A stretch of DNA of 64,000 bases from Photobacterium ganghwense (GCF_003025595.1 NZ_PYMI01000011.1:39417-103416); one strand, 5' to 3'. Shown: positions 25,206 to 34,473, numbered from the stretch's first letter. A program made the numbers and translations. Notes: generated by a model from the sequence alone, not told the origin.

Positions 25206-27039
25206 CTTTCAGGTGAGTCAGAAATGGCCTGGCTTCCATGAAACCAGTCAGGCGTGCGCCGTTCAGGGCTTCTCCCTGTGGATTCCAGAAGTCCAGGGTA
25301 GGCAAACCCAGGACATTCATTGCCTGCAACAGGGCCATATCGGTTGGCGTGCTTTTAGTGACATCGGCTTGCAGCAGCATGAAACTGTTCAACTGACGCG
25401 CAACATCGGGTTCGTGGAAGGTGTACTTTTCAAATTCCTTACAGGCCACGCACCAGTCAGCGTAGAAGTCGAGCATCACCGGCATCCCCTGAGCCTTGGC
25501 ATCAGCCAGCGCCAGATTCAGTTCATCCAGGTTTGTTACCTGTCGGAAGGTAATGGTCGGCTGGCTGGCACTGCTGTCGGCTGCAGGCTTGTCACCGATC
25601 AGTAGCGGGAACCAGGGCTGCACTGCCACCAGCAGGCCGACGATCGCGACGACGGCCAGCAGGCTGCTGCGCCAGGACACGGTGAGTGTCTGCTTGACGT
25701 GATACAGCCAGCCAAACGCGGCGAGACCCAGCAGTGACCAGAGATACGGCATCACGGCAGACGGCAGGATGCGCTCCAGCAGAAACAGCGGCACGGCCAG
25801 CAGAATGAAGCCGAAGAACGTTTTCACGTGGGTCATCCACTGGCCGGCTCTTGGCAGTAGCTGGTTGCCGAACATGGCGGCCAGAATGAGCGGAATTCCC
25901 ATGCCGATGGCAAGGGCGTACAGCGCCACGGCACCGGTCAGCAGATCCCCGCTCTGAGCCACATAAATCAACGCGCCGGAGAGCGGAGCGGTGGTGCAGG
26001 GGGAGCACACTAGGCCGGAAATGGCTCCCATCAGGAAGACCCCTCCGCTGTGGCCGCCCTGCTGGCGGTTACTCAGGTTGCTCAACCAGGTCTGTACGCT
26101 GGCGGGCAGTTGCAGGGTATAGGCACCGAACATCGACAGGGCCAGCACCACAAACAGCACACTCAGGCCAATCAGGATATACGGGTGCTGCAAGGCAGCC
26201 TGAAATTGCATGCCGGCCGACGCCACCACTAACCCGAGCAATGTGTAAGTCAGGGCCATGCCCTGAACATAGGTGAACGCCAGCGCAAAGGTCCGGCGCT
26301 GGGTCAGCTGACCGCTGCCCAGCACAATACCGCTCAGAATCGGGTACATCGGCAGGACACAGGGGGTGAAGGCCAGCCCGATCCCCAAGGCCAGAAAGAC
26401 AAACGGGGTCCACCACTGGTCGGCCAGATCGCTGGCCAGCTGATCCTGCTGGGTGCGTGGCGGCACCGGGGGTTTTTGTAGCGTAGCTATGTTAGTGCTT
26501 ACTACCGAATTGGTGGCCGCTGTGTTAACGCTGCCTGGCGTGGTGCTCGTTTCGCTCCCTGCCGAGGTCAGCACCGCCGTCAGCGGGATCTGGCGAACCT
26601 CCGGTGGGTAGCAGAACCCGGCTTTGGCGCAGCCCTGATAGCGGATGGTCAGGGTTGCGTTGTCATCAGCGCGAAGCAAGGGAACGGCCAGCATCAGAGG
26701 GTCGGTATAGATGTTGACCTCACCGAAAAATTCATCCTGATACGGGGTGCCGGCCGGGATGGCGACGTTGCCCAGTTGCGCCGTGTCACTGCTGACGGAC
26801 AGCTGGTGCTGGTAGAGGTAATAACCGGGTTTGATTTGCCAGTCGAGATAGACCGTCTCACCCTGCTGGAGGAAGTTGAACGGAAACGCCTCATCCACCG
26901 GCACGAACTGGGTCGGGGCCGGTGAGCTGCCGGGCAGGGTAAATGCCTGGGCCGGCAGCCCGGCCAGAAGCAGTAAAAGCGCCGTGATGGCGTGTAGCAG
27001 CGGCTGACTCAGCCAGCGCCATAGCGCGGTCGGTTGCAT
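25186..27039 (-). CDS. dsbD: Thiol:disulfide interchange protein DsbD
   Basis: DsbD passes electrons from cytoplasmic thioredoxin to periplasmic DsbC, DsbE and related proteins. It has a signal peptide ending near LPAQA, and a periplasmic alpha domain with the redox cysteines in GCAKAGFCYPP. Eight membrane helices follow with the paired cysteines FTPCVLPMYP and GLVCSPCTTAP, then a C-terminal thioredoxin-like gamma domain with DWCVACKEFE. I chose MQPTALWRW at 27039; an ATG three codons upstream is possible. A perfect inverted repeat (25178-25205) spans the stop codon. The usual neighbour cutA is not present between dsbD and dcuA. Confidence 0.95.
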   Translation of the reverse strand: MQPTALWRWLSQPLLHAITALLLLLAGLPAQAFTLPGSSPAPTQFVPVDEAFPFNFLQQGETVYLDWQIKPGYYLYQHQLSVSSDTAQLGNVAIPAGTPYQDEFFGEVNIYTDPLMLAVPLLRADDNATLTIRYQGCAKAGFCYPPEVRQIPLTAVLTSAGSETSTTPGSVNTAATNSVVSTNIATLQKPPVPPRTQQDQLASDLADQWWTPFVFLALGIGLAFTPCVLPMYPILSGIVLGSGQLTQRRTFALAFTYVQGMALTYTLLGLVVASAGMQFQAALQHPYILIGLSVLFVVLALSMFGAYTLQLPASVQTWLSNLSNRQQGGHSGGVFLMGAISGLVCSPCTTAPLSGALIYVAQSGDLLTGAVALYALAIGMGIPLILAAMFGNQLLPRAGQWMTHVKTFFGFILLAVPLFLLERILPSAVMPYLWSLLGLAAFGWLYHVKQTLTVSWRSSLLAVVAIVGLLVAVQPWFPLLIGDKPAADSSASQPTITFRQVTNLDELNLALADAKAQGMPVMLDFYADWCVACKEFEKYTFHEPDVARQLNSFMLLQADVTKSTPTDMALLQAMNVLGLPTLDFWNPQGEALNGARLTGFMEARPFLTHLKDHQLIQ

Positions 27040-27156
27040 GTGTATCATCAGCGTGGACTCGTCTCTGAGAAAACCTGGCGGGAGAGCGCCAGAAAACAGC
27101 ATACTCTAACTATATCAGAGCGTATCTTCAGAGACCGCTTTATCCCCGGGACGATT

Positions 27157-28089
27157 TCAACGTCCGGGGCAAGCGTCACACCCTTGATCCGGCTCGCACG
27201 GATCGCTCAGGCCCGCCCGCATAAAATCGATAAACAGCCGAATATGGGCAGGCAGGTAGCCCATGCGCTGATACAGCATATAAATCGGCCGTGGTGGAGA
27301 ATACCAGTGCTCCATCAGTGTGGTCAGTTGTCCACGGGTCAGCGCATCGGCCACCACATAGTTGGGCAGGCAGGCAATCCCCAGGCCATCAATCACGGCC
27401 TGTTTGATGCTGTTCAAATCGGCGATGGCCATTCTGACCGGGGTGTTCACCCATACGATCTGCTTCTGCTCATCATTTTTGCTGGTAAGTGCCCACTCAA
27501 ACTCTGGCACGCTTGCCAGACGGGCATAGTGAGCGAGGTCATCCGGATGGCGCGGCTGGCCGTGCTGTTGCAGGTAGGTCGGACTGGCCACCAGAATGCG
27601 CTGTGACTCCCCCAGCCGTGCCGCCGCAAAACTGGAGTCAGGTTGTTGCCCTACCCGAAACACCACATCGTACTGCTCCGGGCTGTAATCATGGTGTTGA
27701 TTGGAAAGGTGGGTCAGCGCCAATGTGATGTCCGGATACTGCGCCAGAAACTGGTTAAACAGTGGCATCAGCCGGTAAGTCAGCAAGCCGACCGGAGCGG
27801 ACACCCGCAATGAGCCCTTGGGGTGGTTCTGTGTATTGTCCCGCAGTTCGCTGGTGGCAGACTCCAGCGCGCTCAGCAGTGGCTGGCAACGCGCGACATA
27901 GTCTTCACCCAGCGGGGTCAGGGACACATTTCGGCTGTCCCGAATCACCAACTGGCAATTCAGGGTATCCTCCAGCCGCTGCAGACGGCGGCTTAAGGTG
28001 GCCGGGGGAATATCAAGTGCACTGGCGGCTGCTCTGAAACTTCCGTGTTGGGCAATCGCAATCAGAGTGCGTAGGTCATCTAACTTCAT
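27157..28089 (-). CDS. LysR family transcriptional regulator (310 aa)
   Basis: The N-terminal winged helix-turn-helix reads MKLDDLRTLIAIAQHGSF then AAASALDIPPATLSRRLQRL. The C-terminal effector domain spans about residues 88-300 (SLRVSAPVGLLTYRLMPLF). The pattern belongs to the CrgA/AaeR-like LysR subgroup, whose members often control efflux or catabolic genes. The start MKLDDL was chosen over an ATG eight codons upstream. No divergent partner gene lies next to it, because the upstream 700 bp is non-coding, so its target is unclear. Confidence 0.9.
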   Translation of the reverse strand: MKLDDLRTLIAIAQHGSFRAAASALDIPPATLSRRLQRLEDTLNCQLVIRDSRNVSLTPLGEDYVARCQPLLSALESATSELRDNTQNHPKGSLRVSAPVGLLTYRLMPLFNQFLAQYPDITLALTHLSNQHHDYSPEQYDVVFRVGQQPDSSFAAARLGESQRILVASPTYLQQHGQPRHPDDLAHYARLASVPEFEWALTSKNDEQKQIVWVNTPVRMAIADLNSIKQAVIDGLGIACLPNYVVADALTRGQLTTLMEHWYSPPRPIYMLYQRMGYLPAHIRLFIDFMRAGLSDPCEPDQGCDACPGR

Positions 28090-28206
28090 ACCATTTTTGC
28101 ATCGCTGCATCACGCTTTTACCTCTATCGCCCGATGTCCCCTCTGACTACACTACTCAGGCAGGCTTTCCTGTCTTGGCCTGCTCTGTAGCAAAAAGAGA
28201 CATGAC

Positions 28207-28302
28207 TCGGCGTTCACATTGGGATTGATGGAGACGCCGAATGAGCAAATACGTCGGGAATCCGTATTTGTTCACTGTCTTCGCCCTGACAAGGGCGGAG
28301 AC
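28207..28302 (+). ncRNA. Candidate structured RNA: three consecutive stem-loops
   Basis: Three stems follow one another: TCGGCGT/ACGCCGA (28207-28213 with 28234-28240), GAGCAAATACG/CGTATTTGTTC (28243-28253 with 28263-28273) and GTCTTCGCCCT/AGGGCGGAGAC (28277-28287 with 28292-28302). The second and third stems are each perfect only if one G-U pair is allowed on the plus strand; on the minus strand those would be A-C mismatches. That asymmetry suggests a plus-strand RNA. No known riboswitch motif was recognised, and no plus-strand gene follows. Confidence 0.45.
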
Positions 28303-28790
28303 GTTAACCTCTCATTTTACCCTGCTTTGTGGTTCACTGCCTGAACCGACTCCTGATAAATATGTCACCGGATGTATCGGCATCTGACGAATCGATATTT
28401 CATCGTTCTTCTTTCTCTTTCACCAGATTCACGAACGCCATTTTCTCACTGCAATTTCTCGCGCAATACCACTCAGTTATCTCGTTATCTAGCTTGATGA
28501 TATGTGATGCATGAAGCTGGTATTAACACCACAATGCCAGGTTTGCCGCCCGGTCCGGCTATGTAAGATGACCTTGGAGGGAAGCCCGTGAGGTTACTGT
28601 GCTTGCCATCGGTGGTCTGTGTTCCATAGGCTGTTTGCATTCCATCGGTTGCTTGTGAGCCAATGGCAATGTTGGTGAACATGTTCTCTGGCGCGCTTTT
28701 TTAGCCAGGAGTAAAGCAAGGTTTATAAAGCAAGTTAGTAAGAACTTACTATCGATATTTTTTCATATCTGTCTGAATACAGATAATAAA

Positions 28791-28812
28791 AAGGCTGCCC
28801 GCAGGCAGCCTT
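28791..28812 (-). terminator. dcuA terminator
   Basis: AAGGCTGCC and GGCAGCCTT with a 4-nt loop, followed on the minus strand by TTTTTATTAT. It lies 22 bp after dcuA. Confidence 0.88.
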
Positions 28813-28834
28813 ACCGGTTGTCGAACCGGACAGT

Positions 28835-30142
28835 TTACAGAATCAGTCCGCCAACTACGAAGCCCAGACCCACAGCCGTGGCGATAGTAGTAACGCCCGG
28901 AATAAAGAATGGGTGGTTGAATACCAGGTTACCGATACGGGTAGAACCGGTGTCATCCATTTCGACGGCTGCCAGCAGCGTTGGGTAAGTTGGCAGTACG
29001 AACAGTGCACTTACCGCAGCGAAAGACGCGATAGCGGTCAGTGGAGCCACACCGATAGCCAGTGCCGCAGGCATCAGCGCCGTCGTGGTTGCCCCTTGTG
29101 AGTACAGCAGCATAGAGGCAAAGAACAGAACCATCGCCAGCATCCATGGGTAATCTTGCAGCAGTGAGCCTGCCACTTCTTTGATGCCGTCAACGTGGCC
29201 GTTAACGAATGTTGAACCAAGCCATGCTACACCCAGTACACACACACAAGCCGTCATACCAGAGCGGAATGTTGGCGCTGCCGGAATCTTGGCTGCGTCA
29301 ATGCCGGTGGTGAATACGATAGCGGCGGCGGCGGCCAGCATGAATGTCATGATTGCTTCGTTTCGGCCCAGCGCCGGGTTCTCGATCAGGCCCACAGAGC
29401 TTGAAATGGCAGCAGCATAACCCACGACAATCAGGATCGCAGTCAGGAAGATGAACGTCGCTTTCTTCGCGGTTGGCTGGATTTCACGCTTGGTTGTGCC
29501 TTGCAGCTTGATCAGACCTTTTTCCAGACGCTCCTGGTACACAGGATCATCTTTCAGCTCGCAGCCCAGGAAGTTAGCAACGAAAGCGCCGACCATACAA
29601 GCAATGAAGGTTGTCGGAATACAGATGGCCAGCAGAGTCAGGTAGTCCACGCCCATTGGATCCAGGATGCCGGAGAAGAACACAACGGCCGCTGAAATTG
29701 GTGAGGCAGTGATTGCGATTTGTGATGCCACGACCGCGATAGACAGTGGACGAGAAGGGCGAACACCTTGCTCTTTAGCCACTTCTGCAATAACCGGCAG
29801 TGTTGAGAATGCCGTGTGGCCAGTACCAGCCATCAGGGTCATCAGGTAAGTAACGATTGGTGCGTAGAATGTAATGCGTTTCGGGTTCTTACGCAGAAAG
29901 TTTTCGGCCAGTTCAACCAGCCAGTCCATCCCGCCTGCTACCTGCATTGCGGCGATAGCGGTGATAACAGACATGATGATAAGAATGACGTCGATAGGGA
30001 TGTAGCTTTGGCTGGTTGGCATACCCAGCAGAAGGGAAAGCACGATCACACCGGCGCCACCCGCCAGACCGATACCAATACCGCCGATTCTGGCGCCTAA
30101 GAAAATAAACGCGAGAACGACCAAGAGTTCTACAGCAATCAT
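28835..30142 (-). CDS. dcuA: Anaerobic C4-dicarboxylate transporter DcuA
   Basis: DcuA exchanges or imports fumarate, malate, succinate and aspartate across the inner membrane. The 435-aa, roughly 10-12-helix protein begins MIAVELLVVLAFIFLGARIG, as DcuA does, and carries APIVTYLMTLMAGTGHTAFS and SQIAITASPISAAVVF. AGGAC lies ahead of the ATG. It follows aspA on the same strand, separated by a terminator-like hairpin that may lower its expression. The aspA-dcuA pair feeds fumarate to the fumarate reductase encoded at 49517-52822. Confidence 0.96.
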   Translation of the reverse strand: MIAVELLVVLAFIFLGARIGGIGIGLAGGAGVIVLSLLLGMPTSQSYIPIDVILIIMSVITAIAAMQVAGGMDWLVELAENFLRKNPKRITFYAPIVTYLMTLMAGTGHTAFSTLPVIAEVAKEQGVRPSRPLSIAVVASQIAITASPISAAVVFFSGILDPMGVDYLTLLAICIPTTFIACMVGAFVANFLGCELKDDPVYQERLEKGLIKLQGTTKREIQPTAKKATFIFLTAILIVVGYAAAISSSVGLIENPALGRNEAIMTFMLAAAAAIVFTTGIDAAKIPAAPTFRSGMTACVCVLGVAWLGSTFVNGHVDGIKEVAGSLLQDYPWMLAMVLFFASMLLYSQGATTTALMPAALAIGVAPLTAIASFAAVSALFVLPTYPTLLAAVEMDDTGSTRIGNLVFNHPFFIPGVTTIATAVGLGFVVGGLIL

Positions 30143-30203
30143 AGAATTGTCCTGTCTTAAAGTTGAAATTAAAAAGTTAAAGTCGAAAAAGGGGAATCTG
30201 TAG

Positions 30204-30239
30204 CAAAAAAAGGCGGATCCTCATCCTGAAAATCCGCCT
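30204..30239 (-). terminator. Hairpin between aspA and dcuA
   Basis: AGGCGGAT and ATCCGCCT pair around a 13-nt loop, with seven T residues following on the minus strand. It probably terminates part of the aspA transcripts. Confidence 0.75.
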
Positions 30240-30260
30240 GATTGTTATTGAGTTACGGGA

Positions 30261-31724
30261 TTAGTTGTAACGTTTAGCCTTGTATTCAGGATGCATCAGG
30301 TTCTGCACAGAGAAGATGTCATCCAGCTGCTCTTCAGTCAGCAGGCCACGTTCCAGTACGACTTCACGCACGCTCTTACCGGTTTCTGCACAAATCTTAC
30401 CGACGATGTCGCCTTCGTGGTGACCGATGAACGGGTTCAGGTAAGTGACGATACCAATAGAGTTGAAGACGTAGCTTTCGCAGATATCTTTGTTCACAGT
30501 GATGCCAGACACACACTTGTCACGCAGGTTGATACAGGCGTTTTTCAGCAGGTCGATAGACTCGAACAGTGCCTGGCCAATCACTGGCTCCATCACGTTC
30601 AGCTGAAGCTGGCCCGCTTCTGCGGCAAAAGTGATAGTGGTGTCGTTACCAATTACCTTGAAGCACACTTGGTTAACCACTTCTGGGATTACTGGGTTAA
30701 CTTTAGCTGGCATGATAGAAGAACCCGCCTGCATTTCTGGCAGGTTGATTTCGTTCAGACCGGTACGAGGGCCGGAAGACAGCAGACGCAGGTCGTTACA
30801 GATTTTAGACAGTTTAACGGCAGTACGCTTCAGCGCGCCGTGAACCATAACGTAAGCACCACAGTCAGAGGTGGCTTCGATCAGGTCTTCTGCTGGTACG
30901 CAGGGCAGGCCAGTTACTTCAGCCAGACGTTGTACAGCCAGCTCCTGGTAACCCGTAGCGGCATTCAGACCGGTACCGATTGCTGTTGCACCCAGGTTCA
31001 CTTCCAGCAGTAGCTGAGCGGTGTACTGTAGGTTTTTGATTTCTTCTTTGATCAGGATACCGAAAGCGTGGAATTCCTGACCCACTGTCATTGGTACGGC
31101 ATCTTGCAGCTGAGTACGGCCCATTTTCAGGACGTTAGCGAACTCTTTGTCTTTCGCGTCGAAAGAGGCTTTCAGGTAATCCAGTGCTTCCAGCAGCTTC
31201 ATGATGCTGTTGTAAACGGCAATACGGAAACCGGTTGGGTAAGCACAGTTTGTTGACTGAGACTTGTTGACGTGGTCGTTCGGGTTAACGATGTCGTATT
31301 CGCCTTTGTCTTTGCCCATCAGCTCAAGAGCCAGGTTCGCAACAACTTCGTTGGTGTTCATGTTAACGGAAGTACCAGCACCGCCCTGGTAAACGTCTGA
31401 AGGGAATTGATCCATGCACTTGCCTGTTTCCAGGATCAAATCACACGCTTTGATGATGTACTCACCCACGTCAGAAGGAATCACGCCCAGTTCTTTGTTC
31501 GCCATTGCTGCTGCTTTCTTGGTGAAAACCATGCCGCGCACGAATTCTGGAACGTCAGAGATAGTGGTATTAGAGATATTGAAGTTTTCTACGGCACGCA
31601 GTGTGTGGATGCCCCAGTAAGCATCCGCCGGCACGTGGCGTTCACCAAGTAGATCTTCTTCGATGCGGGTTGCAACGTTGTTAATCATTGCTTCATTTTT
31701 TTCTAGATCAATCATCTGAGACAT
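30261..31724 (-). CDS. aspA: Aspartate ammonia-lyase
   Basis: AspA splits aspartate to fumarate and ammonia, supplying fumarate for anaerobic respiration. The protein is 487 aa with an N-terminal extension of about 20 residues before RIEEDLLGERHVPADAYWG. Signatures are NISNTTISDVP, STNCAYPTGFRI and the fumarase/aspartase loop GSSIMPAKVNP. The first ATG has only a weak AAGG upstream; downstream Met codons are possible starts. A strong CRP site with a well-placed -10 lies upstream (31870-31891), so expression should rise with cAMP-CRP. Confidence 0.96.
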   Translation of the reverse strand: MSQMIDLEKNEAMINNVATRIEEDLLGERHVPADAYWGIHTLRAVENFNISNTTISDVPEFVRGMVFTKKAAAMANKELGVIPSDVGEYIIKACDLILETGKCMDQFPSDVYQGGAGTSVNMNTNEVVANLALELMGKDKGEYDIVNPNDHVNKSQSTNCAYPTGFRIAVYNSIMKLLEALDYLKASFDAKDKEFANVLKMGRTQLQDAVPMTVGQEFHAFGILIKEEIKNLQYTAQLLLEVNLGATAIGTGLNAATGYQELAVQRLAEVTGLPCVPAEDLIEATSDCGAYVMVHGALKRTAVKLSKICNDLRLLSSGPRTGLNEINLPEMQAGSSIMPAKVNPVIPEVVNQVCFKVIGNDTTITFAAEAGQLQLNVMEPVIGQALFESIDLLKNACINLRDKCVSGITVNKDICESYVFNSIGIVTYLNPFIGHHEGDIVGKICAETGKSVREVVLERGLLTEEQLDDIFSVQNLMHPEYKAKRYN

Positions 31725-31846
31725 GACGTAGCCTTAGTGGAATCTGCTAATAAAATATAGTTGTTGAGCCAATTCTTAAGCTTTAGAGTCCATTCTATAG
31801 AGATTTTGGCTAGATGATCGTACCTGACACCTATTGTCTGTTGCCG

Positions 31847-31891
31847 ATAATACTCCCCTTTAGGGGTAAAAACATAATCCAGATCACTTTT
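31847..31891 (-). promoter_or_regulatory. aspA promoter with CRP site
   Basis: A 22-bp CRP-like site spans 31870-31891 (minus-strand core GTGATCTGGATTAT). It matches about 17 of 22 positions of the ideal palindrome. A -10 TATTAT lies at 31847-31852. With a start near 31840 the CRP site would be centred at about -41, the class II activation position. Confidence 0.65.
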
Positions 31892-32183
31892 TTCAGAGGC
31901 CTGAAAACCTTTGCACAAGAATGCGAAAGTGGTCACAAATTCTGTTAATGATTCCCCCGCGTTTAGTGAGGGTAAATGACACAATATGACAGAATGTGAA
32001 CCGTATGTTTTGTTTTCATGGGCCAGAGTATTGTAATCAACTGTTACAATGAAACCCTACTCCGAGCAGTTGAAAAAAACTGCTCAACTCCCATTATTGT
32101 CTATATACCTAAGGTAACGTTGTGATGTGTCCGGAATGTGTCATGGCTGCACCTGAATACCGCTAATCAGCAAGGGGAAAGCC
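31892..32183. other. Divergent intergenic region between aspA and fxsA
   Basis: Together with the aspA promoter this makes about 460 bp without a gene. It holds the fxsA upstream region and its AAGGGGAAA ribosome-binding site at about 32173. No further motif is clear. Confidence 0.5.
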
Positions 32184-32735
32184 GTGTTTCCGATTTTACT
32201 GTTTCTGTTTATTGTTGTGCCCATCATCGAGATCGCCCTGTTTATTCAGGTCGGCGGCTTCCTTGGTTTATGGCCGACGGTTGGCCTGGTGCTGGTCACC
32301 GCTGTGGTAGGGGCATCACTGGTTCGCAGCCAGGGGATCGCGACCCTGCTGTCGGTTCAAAACCGCCTGCAGCAAGGCGAACTGCCTGCCCAACAGATTG
32401 TGGAAGGGGTGATGCTGGCGGTTGCCGGTGTGTTGCTGCTGACGCCGGGCTTCATGACCGATGCGATGGGAATGTTGGCGCTGCTGCCTGGTCCGCGCGC
32501 TATGCTGGCCAAACAGCTGATGAAGCGGGTCAAGGTGCATGGCATGGCCGCCGGTTCGGGGTTCAGTGCCGGATTTGGCGGCAGTCAGGATTTTCACCAA
32601 GGGCCTTTCTCTCGTCAGGATCACAACCCGTTTAATTCTCAGGGCGGGGATGTTTTTGACGGCGAATACGAACGCAAAGATGCCAAGGATAAGCGCGCAG
32701 ACAGCGACGATGATGATACCCCGCGTTTGCGTTAA
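32184..32735 (+). CDS. fxsA: FxsA family inner-membrane protein (183 aa)
   Basis: FxsA is a small cytoplasmic-membrane protein; in E. coli extra copies relieve exclusion of phage T7 by the F plasmid. The normal role is unknown. It begins with a GTG codon, supported by AAGGGGAAA seven bases upstream. Membrane segments are at residues 2-20, 25-47 and about 78-100, with the family pattern PIIEIALFIQVGGFLGLWPT. The tail is long, polar and acidic (ending DSDDDDTPRLR). Location between aspA and groES is standard. Confidence 0.94.
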   Translation: MFPILLFLFIVVPIIEIALFIQVGGFLGLWPTVGLVLVTAVVGASLVRSQGIATLLSVQNRLQQGELPAQQIVEGVMLAVAGVLLLTPGFMTDAMGMLALLPGPRAMLAKQLMKRVKVHGMAAGSGFSAGFGGSQDFHQGPFSRQDHNPFNSQGGDVFDGEYERKDAKDKRADSDDDDTPRLR

Positions 32736-32767
32736 CCGTTCGAGTGCCAGTGTGAGGCTGGCCAAAT

Positions 32768-32797
32768 AAAAAAAGACAGCGAAAGCTGTCTTTTTTT
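32768..32797 (+). terminator. fxsA terminator
   Basis: AAAAAAAGACAGC and GCTGTCTTTTTTT form a stem with a GAAA tetraloop, ending in seven T residues. It works in either direction and lies between fxsA and the convergent MATE gene. Confidence 0.92.
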
Positions 32798-32903
32798 ATT
32801 CATCCTGTTCATTTTTTCAGGCTGGCATCAGTGCCGAGATTCAGGCGCCCACCCGTATGGCCACAGCGGCAGGTGCGTCGATGCCGTTAGACTGTCACGG
32901 ATA

Positions 32904-34265
32904 TCAGCTTGTCACGAATGCCAGCTTGTCACGGCGCAGTTTCAGCGCGTACAGATAGGCAACCAGTCCGCATACTACGTTGGCCAAGGCAATGCCGGCG
33001 AACAGCCCTTCGGTTCCCCCGAGCAGGCTGCCCAGCCAGGCCGTAGGCAGTAACAGACCAAACAGGCGCAGTAAATTCCACAGCAGTGCCTTAAAGGACT
33101 GGTGCATCGCGTTCAGACCGCTGATCAGCAACATGCACACCGTTTGTAAGCCATAGCTGGCCGGTACCACGATCAGGTAATGCCACAACTGGGAGCGCAC
33201 TGCCTCGTCCTGGCTGAACAGTGAAGACAGCGGCCAGCTCAGAGGCACCATCATCACATACACCAGCAGCTGAAACAGGATGGCAAAGCGCATGGCGGTA
33301 AACAGGGCGGCAAAGGCTCGCTCCGGTTTATCTGCACCGAGATTCTGCGCCATGAAAGGCATCAGGGCAGAGCCCAGCGCCATCATGACGGTGATCAGGA
33401 TGGACTCGATGCGCATGGCTGCCCCATAGGCGGCGACGGAGGCAGTGCCTTGTGCCGCCAGAATGGTCATCAACACCGTGCCGGACAGCGGCGTCAGGGC
33501 ATTGGACAGACCCGCCGGCGTGCCAATCTGGAGGATTTGCCGCCAGTCAGGCAGCAAGTGAGCCAGTTGCGGCCTTGCCAGCAGATTGTCACGTTTGACC
33601 AGCACAACCAGCGACCAGATCAGTGCAAACGCCCAGCTGATCCCGCTGGCAATGGCGGCACCCTGAACGCCCAGCTCCGGAAAAGGGCCGAGCCCGAATA
33701 TCAGCAGCGGATCCAGTGCCCCGTTGATCGCGCCGGCCAGCATCATGATTTTGGCCGGGGTTTTGGCATCCCCGGTGGCGCGAATGGCACTGTTGCCAGC
33801 CATCGGGATCACCAGCAGCGGAATCGCCAAATACCAGATGGCCATGTAGTCTGAAATGATCGGTAACAATGAGGCTTTGGCGCCGATCAGAGTAAACAGC
33901 GGTTCTATGGTGAACAGCCCCAGTCCGGAGGCCGCAATCATCATCAGTACCGCCAGCAGCAGTCCGTGCGTGGTCAGGCGAGCGGCACGCTGGGTATCTC
34001 CTTTGCCCAGTAGTCGGCCAATGCTGGTTGAGATCCCGACGCTAATGCCCATGGTGATGCAGTTCAGGGCGAAGGTGATCGGAAAGGTGAAGCTGACGGC
34101 GGCCAGCGCCTCGGTGCCGAGCAGGGAAATAAAGAAGGTATCCACCAGATTGAACATCAGGATCGCGACCATTCCAAAGATCATCGGAACCGTGAGGCGA
34201 CGCAGAACATCAGGGATAGGATCAGACAATAACCCGTGTTTGTCGGGTCGTTTTTCTACAGCCAT
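32904..34265 (-). CDS. MATE family efflux transporter (453 aa)
   Basis: This is a 12-helix multidrug and toxin extrusion protein driven by sodium or proton gradients. The start MAVEKRPDKHGLLSDPIPDV was chosen because the 51 upstream codons run through the groES promoter region and are polar. Family stretches are RLTVPMIFGMVAILMFNLVD and PITFALNCITMGISVGISTS, with the second half repeating the pattern. It resembles the DinF/NorM-like branch used by marine bacteria; the substrate cannot be told. It is divergent from groES and convergent with fxsA. Confidence 0.9.
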   Translation of the reverse strand: MAVEKRPDKHGLLSDPIPDVLRRLTVPMIFGMVAILMFNLVDTFFISLLGTEALAAVSFTFPITFALNCITMGISVGISTSIGRLLGKGDTQRAARLTTHGLLLAVLMMIAASGLGLFTIEPLFTLIGAKASLLPIISDYMAIWYLAIPLLVIPMAGNSAIRATGDAKTPAKIMMLAGAINGALDPLLIFGLGPFPELGVQGAAIASGISWAFALIWSLVVLVKRDNLLARPQLAHLLPDWRQILQIGTPAGLSNALTPLSGTVLMTILAAQGTASVAAYGAAMRIESILITVMMALGSALMPFMAQNLGADKPERAFAALFTAMRFAILFQLLVYVMMVPLSWPLSSLFSQDEAVRSQLWHYLIVVPASYGLQTVCMLLISGLNAMHQSFKALLWNLLRLFGLLLPTAWLGSLLGGTEGLFAGIALANVVCGLVAYLYALKLRRDKLAFVTS

Positions 34266-34362
34266 AACGCTCTCGGACAAAGAATGCCTGCCTACCCTAA
34301 AGCAAAGAATGTGATCGGGCAAAAACTCTTCACTATATTTTGAAAAAAATTTGGCCTGGGGG

Positions 34363-34390
34363 CTTGGGATCTCAAAAAACGTCCCAACAT
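34363..34390 (+). promoter_or_regulatory. Candidate sigma-32 heat-shock promoter of groESL
   Basis: CTTGGGA (34363-34369) and CCCAACAT (34383-34390) are separated by 13 bp. They match the sigma-32 pattern CTTGAAA...CCCCATNT imperfectly but in the right place, about 85 bp before groES. A second CCCCAT (34429-34434) lies nearer the gene but lacks a -35. Confidence 0.5.
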
Positions 34391-34473
34391 GTTTAGTTAA
34401 CAGAAAATGTAGGGCCAATGGCGCCTTACCCCATTGTTACTATGGACATTACTTTTATCAGGAGAGACGACCG

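Larger units (their letters stand above)
28090..28834. other. 745-bp stretch without a convincing gene
   Basis: The LysR promoter should lie at its left end. A compact series of three hairpins (28207-28302) and the dcuA terminator (28791-28812) are the only clear structures. A 65-codon frame at 28485-28682 on the minus strand has no ribosome-binding site and no recognisable domain. The position corresponds to where cutA is found in relatives such as E. coli. Confidence 0.55.

Noticed and set aside
28207..28302. yybP-ykoY manganese riboswitch or integron attC site
   Set aside because: The three-stem shape invited both ideas, but the GGGGAGTAG-type loop and the attC core sites are not found and no suitable gene follows.
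28485..28682. A 65-codon minus-strand frame with Gly/Thr repeats
   Set aside because: There is no ribosome-binding site, no recognisable domain and no conserved neighbour; I considered a PAAR-like fragment but the match is not convincing.
31712..31984. A 90-codon minus-strand frame upstream of aspA
   Set aside because: It covers the aspA promoter and CRP site and has no protein-like features.
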